Source: Shewanella sp. HN-41 (lineage in GTDB: Bacteria > Pseudomonadota > Gammaproteobacteria > Enterobacterales > Shewanellaceae). From it: a DNA stretch of 64,000 bases. Shown here one piece after another: positions 42,864 through 51,963 of this stretch. Position numbers and translations under genes: made by a program. The stretch is from contig NZ_AFOZ01000043.1 of NCBI RefSeq assembly GCF_000217915.1, positions 1-64,000 of the forward strand. Direction: 5' to 3'. Position 1 is the stretch's first letter, and each line of letters opens with the position of its first letter. The notes under the pieces are model-generated. The model searched no databases. It saw nothing but the letters and a program-made list of their open reading frames with translations, and was not told the origin of the DNA.

Positions 42864-42894
42864 TGTGCCTCGTATGGCCGTCGCCCGAGGCACA
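42864..42894 (-). promoter_or_regulatory. Stem-loop in the rpmBG leader
   Basis: A perfect 9-bp stem TGTGCCTCG/CGAGGCACA with a 13-nt GC-rich loop, 43 nt upstream of the rpmB ATG and about 12 nt after the predicted start. No T-run follows, so it is a weak candidate for a radC terminator and a better one for an mRNA leader structure. Confidence 0.6.
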
Positions 42895-42906
42895 AAGAGG
42901 GCGCAT

Positions 42907-42935
42907 TTTATACACGATCACAGAGTGAAGATCAA
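42907..42935 (-). promoter_or_regulatory. rpmBG promoter
   Basis: Minus-strand -35 TTGATC (plus 42930-42935), exact 17-bp spacer, -10 TATAAA (42907-42912) and a GC-rich ATGCGCCC initial region typical of stringently controlled ribosomal promoters. It starts 9 bp after the radC stop. Confidence 0.75.
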
Positions 42936-42943
42936 GTGTTAGA

Positions 42944-43621
42944 TTAATTAATCCAGCCTCGTTCCGCAAAAGAAACTATCTCTCGATCACCGACAACCAT
43001 ATGATCCAACAAGGATACATCTATGGTTGCTAACGCATTTTTTAATCGCTCAGTTATTCGTCGGTCAGCCTGACTGGGCTCAGCAATACCCGACGGATGA
43101 TTGTGACACACTATGACGGCAGCAGCCTTTTTTTCAAGCACTAAGCTCACCACTTCACGTGGATATACCGAGGCTGAATCTATGGTTCCGCGGAATAACT
43201 CGACAAACTGAATTACTCTATGCTGGCTATCCAGCAGCAAAATTGCGAACACTTCATAGGAGCGGTCAGCTAATTGTCGCATTAAATAGTCCCGAGTTAA
43301 ATCGGGATTTGTCAAAACCTGACCTCTCTGCAGGTTTTCTTGTGCCACACGCCGTGCTAATTCAGCCGCGGCTTGAAGCTGGGCGTATTTTACAGGCCCC
43401 ACGCCCGGAAGTCGACACACCTGATGCTTTGGTGCACAAAGTAAGCTTCTTAATCCACCAAATTCATGGATAAGTGAACGCGCTAAATCCACCGCATTGA
43501 GCCCTGATAAACCATTACGCAGCAAAACGGCAAGCAATTCAGCATCGGACAGATGTGCGGCTCCTTTTTGTAAGAGTTTATCTCGGGGCCCCTCTCCCTC
43601 CGGCCAGTCCTTAATCGCCAT
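42944..43621 (-). CDS. radC: RadC/YicR-family JAMM protein
   Basis: 225 aa. N-terminal helix-hairpin-helix region (RLPGVGPVKYAQLQA) and C-terminal JAMM/MPN metalloprotease-like fold with the metal motif HNHPSGIAEPSQAD. Start chosen for its AGGAGGT site; the earlier ATG lies within that site. The historical DNA-repair role is doubtful; function of the family is not settled. Upstream of rpmBG as in E. coli (yicR). Confidence 0.93.
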   Translation of the reverse strand: MAIKDWPEGEGPRDKLLQKGAAHLSDAELLAVLLRNGLSGLNAVDLARSLIHEFGGLRSLLCAPKHQVCRLPGVGPVKYAQLQAAAELARRVAQENLQRGQVLTNPDLTRDYLMRQLADRSYEVFAILLLDSQHRVIQFVELFRGTIDSASVYPREVVSLVLEKKAAAVIVCHNHPSGIAEPSQADRRITERLKNALATIDVSLLDHMVVGDREIVSFAERGWIN

Positions 43622-43746
43622 ACGACCTCCTGTCATTTCCCTTATTTGCGGTTTACAGAGTATGGACGAGATTTTTTTGAACTGGGATAGTCACTAAAAT
43701 TGGCCGCTTTGTGATATCGTTGGCGGCATTATTTCAATCTCGGATG

Positions 43747-44967
43747 ATGTCTGTGAGTCTGACAAATAAAAACGTCCTACTGGGCATTGGCGGCGGCATA
43801 GCAGCCTATAAAAGTGCTGATTTAGTGCGCCGACTAAAAGAACGCGGCTTCGATGTACGCGTGGTGATGAGTCAAAGTGCGATGGAGTTTATTACCCCCC
43901 TCACACTGCAAGCCTTGTCTGGACATCCAGTCGCTTCGAGTTTGCTCGATCCTGCGGCAGAGGCCGCCATGGGCCACATTGAACTGGCCCGCTGGGCAGA
44001 TTTAGTGATTATTGCCCCCGCGACGGCCAACTTACTCGCCCGTATCAATGCCGGTATGGCAGATGAACTGATCACCACCACTTGTCTTGCCACCGAGGCC
44101 CCCATTGCGCTTTGTCCTGCGATGAATCAGCAGATGTATCGCAATCTGGCAACTCAGGCGAATTTAGCGAGTCTTACAGCCCGAGGCTTTACACTCTGGG
44201 GGCCCGCGAGCGGCAGCCAAGCTTGTGGCGAAGTCGGCCCTGGACGTATGCTAGGGCCATTAGACATCGCCGAACTGGCTACACAGTTTTTTGCCACTCA
44301 TGACGCCGTTGAACTTAAGCCACTCGCAGGACAGTCACTGCTGATCACCGCTGGCCCAACCCGCGAAGCTATCGACCCCGTTAGATACATTTCGAATCAC
44401 AGTTCAGGAAAAATGGGCTTTGCGCTCGCCAAAGCCGCGGCAGATATGGGCGCAACAGTCACCTTAGTCTCTGGCCCAGTGAATCTAAGCACCCCTGAAG
44501 GCGTCACTCGCATCGATGTTGAATCGGCACAAAACATGCTCGACGCCGTGATGGATAACATTGATAAAAAAGATATTTTTATTGGTTGCGCCGCCGTTGC
44601 CGATTACCGCATTAGCGATGTTGCCACCTGTAAAATCAAAAAATCTGCAGAAGAAATGCAACTTGCACTGGTGAGGAATCCTGATATCTTAGCCACGGTC
44701 GCAAGCCTACCCAATCGTCCCTTTGTGGTGGGATTTGCCGCAGAGACCCATGATGTAGAAACCTACGCCCGCGATAAACTCAAACGTAAAAACTTGAATA
44801 TGATCGCCGCAAACGACGTTTCCGTTGCTGGCCTTGGTTTTAATGCCGATGCCAATGCCCTGCGCGTGTTCTGGCCGCAAGGCAGCCAAGATTTGCCCGC
44901 CACTGATAAGCTCACTCTGGCACGGCAATTACTTTCGTTGATAGTGAAAGAAAAAACAAATACATGA
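43747..44967 (+). CDS. coaBC: Phosphopantothenoylcysteine synthetase/decarboxylase
   Basis: Bifunctional coenzyme A enzyme (Dfp). 406 aa from this start, the E. coli length; ATG 43744 and GTG 43753 are alternatives. The N-terminal flavoprotein decarboxylase CoaC carries [26 protein letters not shown] and the catalytic Cys in [12 protein letters not shown]. The C-terminal CoaB domain has [30 protein letters not shown] and AAVADYR. The stop overlaps the dut start by 4 bp (ATGA). Confidence 0.97.
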   Translation: MSVSLTNKNVLLGIGGGIAAYKSADLVRRLKERGFDVRVVMSQSAMEFITPLTLQALSGHPVASSLLDPAAEAAMGHIELARWADLVIIAPATANLLARINAGMADELITTTCLATEAPIALCPAMNQQMYRNLATQANLASLTARGFTLWGPASGSQACGEVGPGRMLGPLDIAELATQFFATHDAVELKPLAGQSLLITAGPTREAIDPVRYISNHSSGKMGFALAKAAADMGATVTLVSGPVNLSTPEGVTRIDVESAQNMLDAVMDNIDKKDIFIGCAAVADYRISDVATCKIKKSAEEMQLALVRNPDILATVASLPNRPFVVGFAAETHDVETYARDKLKRKNLNMIAANDVSVAGLGFNADANALRVFWPQGSQDLPATDKLTLARQLLSLIVKEKTNT

Positions 44968-45422
44968 AAACACCGATTGAATTAAAGATCCTCGATTCCC
45001 GTATTGGTTCTGAATTTCCCCTGCCCGCCTATGCCACACCAGGCAGTGCGGGTATGGAGCTTCGTGCCATGATAGACACCACAATGACGATAGCGCCCGG
45101 TGAAACTAGGCTTATCCCAACGGGGATTGCCATCCATGTTGCCGATCCTGGCCTTGCCGCTGTGATTCTGCCCCGTTCAGGCCTTGGCCACAAGCACGGT
45201 ATCGTACTCGGCAATCTGGTTGGGCTTATCGATTCCGATTATCAGGGCCCTTTGATGGTATCTTGCTGGAATAGAAGCGATTGCCCATTCACATTAGAAA
45301 TTGGTGATCGTCTCGCGCAGTTGGTATTTGTTCCTGTTGTACAGGCCCAATTCAAACTCGTTGATGAGTTCGACAGTTCAGATCGTGGTGAAGGTGGATT
45401 TGGCCATTCAGGCACTAAATAA
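44964..45422 (+). CDS. dut: dUTP diphosphatase
   Basis: Trimeric dUTPase, dUTP to dUMP plus PPi; keeps uracil out of DNA. 152 aa. Five motifs in order: [37 protein letters not shown] (catalytic water Asp), [10 protein letters not shown] and the closing [12 protein letters not shown]. Coupled to coaBC by a 4-bp overlap. Confidence 0.98.
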   Translation: MKTPIELKILDSRIGSEFPLPAYATPGSAGMELRAMIDTTMTIAPGETRLIPTGIAIHVADPGLAAVILPRSGLGHKHGIVLGNLVGLIDSDYQGPLMVSCWNRSDCPFTLEIGDRLAQLVFVPVVQAQFKLVDEFDSSDRGEGGFGHSGTK

Positions 45423-45456
45423 TCCTCGAAGTCGTTATTGAGCCAAGGATACTGCA

Positions 45457-46050
45457 ATGGCTGTAAGCCCAAAAATTAATCGTCGTGAACATATTTTGCA
45501 ATGCCTAGCGCAAATGCTAGAAACCAGCCCCGGACAAAGGATCACTACCGCCAAACTCGCCTCGGAAGTGGGTGTATCGGAAGCCGCGCTTTACCGCCAT
45601 TTCCCCAGCAAGGCGCGAATGTTCGAAGGCTTAATTGAATTTATCGAAGAGTCACTGCTCTCGCGTATTAACTTAATCATGGATGATGAGAAAGACACCA
45701 TGAAGCGCTGCCAACTGGTGCTGCAGCTGTTATTGATTTTTGCCGAGCGCAACCCAGGGATATCTCGGGTACTCAATGGGGATGCACTCTTAGGCGAAAA
45801 CGAACGCCTGCGCAGCCGGATCAGTACCCTGTTTGCCAAAATCGAAACTCAGCTGAAGCAAATTTTGCGGGAAAAAACCCTGCGGGAAGGAAAAGGCTTT
45901 AACTTAGACGAAGCCATATTGGCTAATTTGCTATTAGCCTTTGCCGAAGGCCGAATCGCTCAATTTGTACGAAGTGAATTCAAACTCAAACCAACCACAC
46001 ACTTCGATGAACAGTGGCGTTTTATCCAACATCAGCTTTTACAAAGTTAA
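45457..46050 (+). CDS. slmA: Nucleoid occlusion factor SlmA
   Basis: TetR-family DNA-binding protein that blocks FtsZ assembly over the nucleoid. 197 aa (E. coli 198). N-terminal helix-turn-helix [20 protein letters not shown] with [15 protein letters not shown]; all-helical C-terminal domain that docks the FtsZ tail. It follows dut as in E. coli, and its target FtsZ is encoded 39 kb away in this window. Confidence 0.97.
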   Translation: MAVSPKINRREHILQCLAQMLETSPGQRITTAKLASEVGVSEAALYRHFPSKARMFEGLIEFIEESLLSRINLIMDDEKDTMKRCQLVLQLLLIFAERNPGISRVLNGDALLGENERLRSRISTLFAKIETQLKQILREKTLREGKGFNLDEAILANLLLAFAEGRIAQFVRSEFKLKPTTHFDEQWRFIQHQLLQS

Positions 46051-46060
46051 TGATTTACTT

Positions 46061-46094
46061 AAATAAAGGGCGCTATTTAGCGTCCTTTATTTTT
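46061..46094 (+). terminator. coaBC-dut-slmA terminator
   Basis: AAATAAAGG(G)CGCT and AGCG(T)CCTTTATTT arms with a 4-nt loop and a T-run, 10 bp after the slmA stop. Confidence 0.85.
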
Positions 46095-46184
46095 ATAGCC
46101 CTTCCTTGTTTCGCTCTCACTTTTGTTTTATTCTCAAAAACCATTTAAGAAACAAAAATTACAATAGTTTTACAAGGATGTCGA

Positions 46185-48170
46185 ATGAAACTCTGTCGAT
46201 TAGCCACTTTGGCTGTTCTTTGCTTACCTATGCTGCCCATATCAACGTTTGCTGCCACGACTTCCGCCGCGAATGCATTATCGCAGGCGCAGTTATTTAG
46301 CAAAGGTGATGAATATTCCAATGTTAAAATATCTCCAACAGGTAAATACTTAAGCGCAATCACCAGTGTTGAGGGTAAAAATGTTCTCTTAGTCTTAGAC
46401 GCCCAGACAAAAAAATTACTTAATGCGATACGTTTCCCGAGTAACGCGCAGGTTGGCACCTATGAATGGGCTAACAGTGAACGCATCGTTTTAGCGAAAG
46501 AATACCTCAAAGGTTGGAGTGATGTTCCCCAATATTACGGAGAATTGATGGCGGTAAATGCCGATGGTTCTCGCCCTAAGTATCTATTTGGTTATAACAG
46601 CGGCGAGCAGCAAACGGGTTCAAATCTCAAGAAAAATACCGCCATAAATGCCACCGCATTCATACTGGACCCTCTACCGGATGATGAGCGCTATATGCTG
46701 GTCAATGCGCTCCCGTGGACTGGTGCCCGGGACTTGAGTGAAACACGTCAGGATGTCTACCGCGTTGACCTTTTTAGCGGGGTTCGCAAACGCATAACAG
46801 GCTCTCCCATAGGCCAAGCTCGCTTTATGACCGACCATGATGGAGAGGTTCGCTTCGTTGCAGGTGAGGACAGCAAAAACATCACTAAAGTCTTCTATCG
46901 CAAAGACGGTGACTGGATAAATACTGACAAGCTCAACCTAGGTCTAACCGACTTTAAACCACTCTCCTTTGCCGATGATAAAAATACCATTTATGCAGCG
47001 GGACGCTCCCAAGGTGAGACCCTAGGCGTGTACAGAATCAATCTTGAAACTGGCGATAAAACCGAGATTATTCAGGATGAAAAAGTCGATCCGAATAATT
47101 TTTGGATCAATGGCACCAATAAACAACTCTATGCCGTTGAGTTTGAAAATGGCTACCCAAGCTATGCCTTCATCGATAATGGGGATTCACACGCTAAATT
47201 GCTAAAAGATCTGCTTGGTGCTCTGCCTGGACATCAAGTACGGATTGTCAGCGAAACCCGAGATGCTGAAAAACTCGTTGTAGTTGCATTTAATGATCGC
47301 AATCCCGGTGATTACTACATATTTGATACGAAAAAACTGAAACTTGAATATCTAGCCGCCGCAAAGAAATGGCTCGACCCAGAGCAAATGGCAGAGGTAA
47401 AGCCCATCAGTTTCACTAGTCGTGATGGTAAGACAGTCAACGGTTATTTAACGCTACCTTTCGGTAAAGAAGCTAAAAATCTGCCCTTAGTTGTCAATCC
47501 GCACGGAGGTCCACACGGTATCCGCGACTGGTGGGGCTTTGACCCACAAAATCAATATCTAGCGAGCCAAGGCATAGCCGTTCTACAGGTCAACTTCCGT
47601 GGTTCGGGCGGGTATGGCGATCAATTTGAGCGCGCTGGATATCAAAAATGGGGCTCAGATATTCAATACGATATCATCGACGGCACTCAATATGTCATTG
47701 ACCAAGGTTTCGCCGATAAAGAACGGGTGTGTATCGCAGGCGGTAGCTTTGGCGGCTATAGCGCCTTACAAAGTGCGGTATTAGCACCCGATATGTTTAA
47801 ATGCGCGGTTGGGTTTGCCGGTGTGTATGATCTGGAGTTGATGTTTGATGAAGGTGACGTCGCCAGAACACGTTCAGGAACAAGCTATCTTAAGGACGTA
47901 CTTGGCCAAGACAAAGCCACCCTAAAAGCCATGTCGCCCTCAGAAAACGTTGCCAAATTAAAAGCGAGCCTCTTACTCGTCCACGGTGGTGAAGATGAAC
48001 GAGCGCCAATTGAGCAACTCGAATCCCTCGAAAAAGCCCTAAAAGCCCATAATTATCCCTACCAAAAACTGGTGATGGATAATGAAGGCCACGGTTTTTA
48101 TAACGATGAGCATAGAGCGAAATATTATGAACAGATGCTTGGTTTCTTAAAAACCAACTTAAAACTTTAG
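46185..48170 (+). CDS. Secreted S9-family (prolyl oligopeptidase-like) peptidase
   Basis: 661 aa. Signal peptide at about 1-23 (MKLCRLATLAVLCLPMLPIS...FAA), a beta-propeller-like N-terminal part with repeating short strands (about 35-400), then an alpha/beta-hydrolase domain. The catalytic triad is recognisable: Ser in GGSFGGYSAL near 525, Asp in HGGEDERAP near 605 and His in NEGHGFYND near 637; the oxyanion segment is NPHGGPHGIRDWWGF. Likely a periplasmic acylaminoacyl- or dipeptidyl-peptidase for small peptides. Inserted with folE between slmA and pyrE relative to E. coli. Confidence 0.92.
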   Translation: MKLCRLATLAVLCLPMLPISTFAATTSAANALSQAQLFSKGDEYSNVKISPTGKYLSAITSVEGKNVLLVLDAQTKKLLNAIRFPSNAQVGTYEWANSERIVLAKEYLKGWSDVPQYYGELMAVNADGSRPKYLFGYNSGEQQTGSNLKKNTAINATAFILDPLPDDERYMLVNALPWTGARDLSETRQDVYRVDLFSGVRKRITGSPIGQARFMTDHDGEVRFVAGEDSKNITKVFYRKDGDWINTDKLNLGLTDFKPLSFADDKNTIYAAGRSQGETLGVYRINLETGDKTEIIQDEKVDPNNFWINGTNKQLYAVEFENGYPSYAFIDNGDSHAKLLKDLLGALPGHQVRIVSETRDAEKLVVVAFNDRNPGDYYIFDTKKLKLEYLAAAKKWLDPEQMAEVKPISFTSRDGKTVNGYLTLPFGKEAKNLPLVVNPHGGPHGIRDWWGFDPQNQYLASQGIAVLQVNFRGSGGYGDQFERAGYQKWGSDIQYDIIDGTQYVIDQGFADKERVCIAGGSFGGYSALQSAVLAPDMFKCAVGFAGVYDLELMFDEGDVARTRSGTSYLKDVLGQDKATLKAMSPSENVAKLKASLLLVHGGEDERAPIEQLESLEKALKAHNYPYQKLVMDNEGHGFYNDEHRAKYYEQMLGFLKTNLKL

Positions 48171-48226
48171 AATTCACTAAATTTTACTCATACTTATCGT
48201 TGAATAAGATTAGCAGCATCGAATGT

Positions 48227-48260
48227 AAAGCCGATATCCGATAAGGACTATCGGCTTTTT
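48227..48260 (+). terminator. Terminator after the S9 peptidase
   Basis: AAAGCCGATA and TATCGGCTTT arms around a 12-nt loop, then a T-run. Confidence 0.8.
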
Positions 48261-48425
48261 CATCGGTGCGGTGAGTGATTTTCGGTATGAATTATCCGCA
48301 ATTCGCGCTATTCTCCACCCCCTTGTTCTTGCCCCGCAAGAATAACCCAATTTGTATCCTAGGCTGGATGATCGGTGCCGGCATAGGTTTTCAGTGATAG
48401 CCGCTACAAAGTAGTGGAGGATAAG

Positions 48426-49070
48426 ATGGCATTAAGTGAAGCAGCAGTAAAAGTACAGGCCGCCCTACAGGAACGCGGGCTTGAAACCCCCATGCTCCCC
48501 AACGTTTACAGCAGTGAAGAACGTAAGGACAAGATTGAACATCATATGAAGGAAATCCTGACACTCATGTCATTGGATCTTTCGGATGATAGTCTGGCCG
48601 ATACGCCGCGCCGCATCGCTAAAATGTACGTCGATGAGATTTTCTCAGGCTTAGACTATGAAAATTTCCCTAAGATCACAGTTATTGATAACAAGATGGG
48701 CTTCGATGAAATGGTGCGCGTACAAGATATTAGCCTCACCAGCACCTGTGAGCATCATTTAGTGACGATCGATGGTACTGCAACCATTGCTTATCTGCCG
48801 CGTAAAAAAATTATCGGTTTATCAAAAATTAACCGCATTGTTCGCTTTTTTGCTCAACGTCCACAGGTGCAAGAACGTTTAACTCAGCAAGTCCTCGTTG
48901 CCCTGCAAACCTTGCTTGAAACCAAAGATGTTGCGGTAAAAATGGATGCAGTACATTACTGCGTAAAATCCCGCGGCGTGATGGACTCAACCAGCTCTAC
49001 CACCACCACGGCCCTCGGCGGAATTTTTAAATCCAACCCAGCCACCCGCGCCGAGTTCTTACATCAATAA
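48426..49070 (+). CDS. folE: GTP cyclohydrolase I
   Basis: Makes 7,8-dihydroneopterin triphosphate from GTP, the first step of folate synthesis. 214 aa from the start [10 protein letters not shown], which has GGAGGATA just upstream (a GTG 12 bp earlier overlaps that site). Zinc ligands: Cys and His in [12 protein letters not shown] and Cys in [12 protein letters not shown]; catalytic [11 protein letters not shown] is also visible. The C-terminus ends TRAEFLHQ as in the E. coli-type enzyme. Confidence 0.97.
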   Translation: MALSEAAVKVQAALQERGLETPMLPNVYSSEERKDKIEHHMKEILTLMSLDLSDDSLADTPRRIAKMYVDEIFSGLDYENFPKITVIDNKMGFDEMVRVQDISLTSTCEHHLVTIDGTATIAYLPRKKIIGLSKINRIVRFFAQRPQVQERLTQQVLVALQTLLETKDVAVKMDAVHYCVKSRGVMDSTSSTTTTALGGIFKSNPATRAEFLHQ

Positions 49071-49136
49071 CCTAGCTGGTCCGAAAGCGAGCATTCAGAT
49101 CTTCTAGCACTCAGCCAGATCCTAGAGAAAGCAAAC

Positions 49137-49173
49137 AAAAAAGCAAAAGCCCAAAGTGGACTTTTGCTTTCTC
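49137..49173. terminator. Bidirectional terminator folE / pyrE
   Basis: AAGCAAAAG and CTTTTGCTT arms around an 11-nt loop between convergent genes, with A- and T-rich flanks. Confidence 0.75.
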
Positions 49174-49240
49174 TAGCGGCGAACCAGTAAACGCTCTTGA
49201 ACTGAGCCTGCGAGCGCTCCTAGCTCTCTGGATCTATCTT

Positions 49241-49882
49241 TTAAATCCCATATTGCTCACGGTACTGGCTTACTGCGGCAAGTTGGGCTTCCATCCCGGG
49301 TTTTCCGGATAAGTAGCTGATAAGATCCGCAAGCTTGATGATCGCCACTATACCGCAGCCAAAGTCGCGCTCAACTTCTTGGATGGCCGATAACTCGCCT
49401 TTACCTTTCTCTTGCCTGTCTAAGGCAATCAACACGCCCGCTAATTGCGCCTGATGGGCCTCGATGATTTCCATCGACTCACGAATCGCAGTACCCGCGG
49501 TGATCACATCGTCCACCAGCATCACCCGGCCCTTTAACTCGCTACCGACTAAGCTACCACCTTCACCGTGATCTTTTTTCTCTTTGCGGTTAAAGCAGTA
49601 AGGAATATCGATATTGTGGTGTTCACACAGAGCAACCGCAGTTGTCGTCGCAATCGGAATACCTTTATAGGCAGGGCCAAATAACAGATCGTACTCGATA
49701 CCCGAATCCACTAACGCCGCCGCATAGAAGCGGCCTAAACGCGCTAAATCACGGCCAGTATTGAATAAACCGGCATTAAAGAAGTAAGGACTGATACGGC
49801 CCGATTTAAGGGTAAACTCGCCGAATCGCAGCACCTGACGCTCTAGGGCAAATTCAATAAACTCACGTTGATAGGCTTTCAC
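49241..49882 (-). CDS. pyrE: Orotate phosphoribosyltransferase
   Basis: Transfers ribose-5-phosphate from PRPP to orotate in pyrimidine synthesis. 213 aa (E. coli 213). N-terminal [20 protein letters not shown] and [16 protein letters not shown], the catalytic loop [11 protein letters not shown] and the PRPP motif [17 protein letters not shown] are intact. Downstream of rph with an attenuator in the gap. Confidence 0.98.
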   Translation of the reverse strand: MKAYQREFIEFALERQVLRFGEFTLKSGRISPYFFNAGLFNTGRDLARLGRFYAAALVDSGIEYDLLFGPAYKGIPIATTTAVALCEHHNIDIPYCFNRKEKKDHGEGGSLVGSELKGRVMLVDDVITAGTAIRESMEIIEAHQAQLAGVLIALDRQEKGKGELSAIQEVERDFGCGIVAIIKLADLISYLSGKPGMEAQLAAVSQYREQYGI

Positions 49883-49942
49883 AATCTCTCCTTACGACTT
49901 TAACGTTCTATTTTTATTGGGTATTAGCAATATTGATTTAAT

Positions 49943-49970
49943 AAAAAGCCCCATTACGGGGCTGTTTATT
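49943..49970 (-). promoter_or_regulatory. rph-pyrE attenuator hairpin
   Basis: On the minus strand AGCCCC and GGGGCT arms with a 5-nt loop, then TTTTTATT, starting 9-16 nt after the rph stop and ending about 60 nt before pyrE. In E. coli the same position holds the UTP-sensitive pyrE attenuator, where ribosomes closely following polymerase through rph prevent termination. Confidence 0.75.
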
Positions 49971-49978
49971 AAAACGAA

Positions 49979-50692
49979 TTAGTTCAATGCGGCTTTCTGC
50001 ACATCGACAATTTCACGAATACTGTTCTTCGCTAAACCAAGTAGCTCTATCAACTCTTCATGGCTGAAAGGCTCACCCTCGGCGGTACCTTGAATTTCGA
50101 TGATCTTACCGGTTTCAGTCATTACCACGTTCATATCGGTTTCGGCAGCGCTGTCTTCCACATACTCTAGGTCGCTGATCGCTTCACCCTTGTAGATACC
50201 CACACTGACTGCCGCAATCAAGAACTTAAGCGGATTAGATTTAATAATGCCCTTGCCACGCGCCCAGTTCAGCGCATCCACTAAGGCAACACAAGCACCC
50301 GTGATAGACGCTGTACGAGTGCCGCCGTCGGCTTGGATCACATCACAATCGATAACGATAGTGTTTTCGCCTAGGGCTTTCATATCCACACAAGCGCGCA
50401 GAGCACGGCCGATAAGGCGTTGAATTTCTTGCGTACGACCAGATTGCTTACCACGGGCAGCTTCACGATCCATACGGCTATGGGTCGAACGTGGCAACAT
50501 GCCATATTCCGCCGTCACCCAACCTTGGCCTTGACCCTTAAGGAAACGTGGCACACCTTCAGTAAAACTGGCGGTACAAAGCACTTTCGTTTCGCCAAAT
50601 TCCACTAACACTGAACCTTCGGCATGGGCCGTAAACTGGCGAGTGATAGTGATGGGACGAGTTTGTGCTGGCGTTCTGTTACTTGGACGCAT
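49979..50692 (-). CDS. rph: Ribonuclease PH
   Basis: Phosphorolytic 3'-5' exoribonuclease that trims tRNA 3' ends. 237 aa, full length (unlike the frameshifted K-12 allele). N-terminal [20 protein letters not shown], phosphate-binding [38 protein letters not shown] and the C-terminal [17 protein letters not shown]. It sits upstream of pyrE and divergent from yicC. Confidence 0.98.
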   Translation of the reverse strand: MRPSNRTPAQTRPITITRQFTAHAEGSVLVEFGETKVLCTASFTEGVPRFLKGQGQGWVTAEYGMLPRSTHSRMDREAARGKQSGRTQEIQRLIGRALRACVDMKALGENTIVIDCDVIQADGGTRTASITGACVALVDALNWARGKGIIKSNPLKFLIAAVSVGIYKGEAISDLEYVEDSAAETDMNVVMTETGKIIEIQGTAEGEPFSHEELIELLGLAKNSIREIVDVQKAALN

Positions 50693-50837
50693 GCGAGATT
50701 CCTGTATTCTGAGTCATTGACCAATTTTGGCTGCATATTATAAGGGCTTGCGCCTCAGGATGCCATGCCTAGGGCAATTCTCTGGCAAACTCATCTTGCC
50801 AATCTACCCTATAACTTGCAGTAGTATACTGTATGCC

Positions 50838-50866
50838 TTTAATCCTAAAGCCATTGACTCTATAAT
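50838..50866 (+). promoter_or_regulatory. Predicted yicC promoter
   Basis: A perfect -10 TATAAT (50861-50866) with a weak -35 TTTAAT 17 bp upstream, giving a start near 50873, about 30 nt before the yicC ATG. Confidence 0.5.
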
Positions 50867-50904
50867 CCCCTCTCATTATGACGATTACACCATTAGGACA
50901 ACCC

Positions 50905-51768
50905 ATGATCCAAAGCATGACAGCCTACGCTCGCATCGAGCACAAAGCACAATGGGGCACTGCCTCCTGGGAAATTCGCTCAGTCAATCAACGCTATCTC
51001 GAAACCTATCTACGTTTACCCGAGCAATTTCGCAGCTTTGAACCCGTACTACGCGACCGCCTACGTAAACGCTTAAGCCGCGGCAAAGTCGAAGTCAATC
51101 TGCGCTACGAACTGGCCGACAATAACAATAACGAACTGCAACTGAATCAAGCACTCGCAAAGCAATTGCTCGACGCTGCCACTTGGCTCAAGCAAGAAGC
51201 GGGACAAGGTGAAGTGAACCTGACCGACATCCTGCGTTGGCCGGGTGTGCTAGCGAGCGGTGAACAAGATATGGATGCCATAGGTGCCGATCTGATGACA
51301 GCCTTCGATTCAGCCATAGATCAATTCATCGAAGCCCGTGGCCGTGAAGGCGCAGCCATCAAAGACATGCTGTTAAGCCGCTTAGATGGCGTGAGCGAGC
51401 AAATCGCCATCGTACGTGAACATATGCCAAAAGTGATGGAATATCAGCGTGAAAAGTTAACCAACCGCCTAGCCGAAATCAAAGGTGAACTCGACCCAGC
51501 CCGCATCGAGCAAGAGATGGTGCTACTGGCGCAGAAACAAGATGTGGCCGAAGAAATGGACCGCCTCGAAGCCCACGTCACCGAAGCCCGCCGCATCCTC
51601 AAAAAAGGCGGCAGCGAAGGTCGCCGCTTAGATTTTATGATGCAAGAATTTAACCGCGAATCGAACACCCTAGCCTCTAAATCCATCAGCACCGAAATCA
51701 CCTCAGCCGCAGTTGAGCTTAAAGTCCTAATTGAGCAAATGCGCGAGCAGATCCAGAATGTGGAATGA
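50905..51768 (+). CDS. yicC: YicC-family endoribonuclease
   Basis: 287 aa, same as E. coli YicC. N-terminal MIQSMTAYARIEHKAQWGT and SVNQRYLETYLRLPEQFR, and the C-terminal DUF1732 region KKGGSEGRRLDFMMQEFNRE, ending KVLIEQMREQIQNVE. The family has been reported as RNases in recent work. The start MIQSM is preferred over an upstream ATG for conservation. The 3' end is intact although an integrase gene follows at once; in several marine gammaproteobacteria this 3' end is the attachment site for mobilisable islands. Confidence 0.96.
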   Translation: MIQSMTAYARIEHKAQWGTASWEIRSVNQRYLETYLRLPEQFRSFEPVLRDRLRKRLSRGKVEVNLRYELADNNNNELQLNQALAKQLLDAATWLKQEAGQGEVNLTDILRWPGVLASGEQDMDAIGADLMTAFDSAIDQFIEARGREGAAIKDMLLSRLDGVSEQIAIVREHMPKVMEYQREKLTNRLAEIKGELDPARIEQEMVLLAQKQDVAEEMDRLEAHVTEARRILKKGGSEGRRLDFMMQEFNRESNTLASKSISTEITSAAVELKVLIEQMREQIQNVE

Positions 51769-51850
51769 TATCCACAACCATCCATTAAATATCATTAACC
51801 ATTGTTTTTAATCAATTTTAATATTTGACCCGTTTACTGACATCCATCTA
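51721..51850. other. Probable left attachment site (attL) region
   Basis: The junction of yicC and the integrase gene. The last 16 codons of yicC stay conserved, as expected if the insertion core lies in the gene's 3' end and the coding sequence is regenerated. The exact core cannot be defined because the other end of the island is outside the window. Confidence 0.5.
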
Positions 51851-51928
51851 TACCCACCACTACCCACCGCCATATGGTGGGTATATTGGTGGGTATGCTA
51901 CAATAATCCAGATCGTCAGTGGTGGGTA
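51851..51928. repeat. Five copies of TACCCACC around the integrase promoter
   Basis: TACCCACC occurs at 51851 and 51861 (10-bp spacing), and its complement GGTGGGTA at 51876, 51888 and 51921. The first four form a nested inverted array around CGCCATAT. They begin about 80 bp after the yicC stop and reach the integrase start. Likely arm-type integrase or directionality-factor sites, or an autoregulatory operator. Confidence 0.8.
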
Positions 51929-51963
51929 TTATTGGCTTTCATAAAAGCAACCTTAAGGTCATG

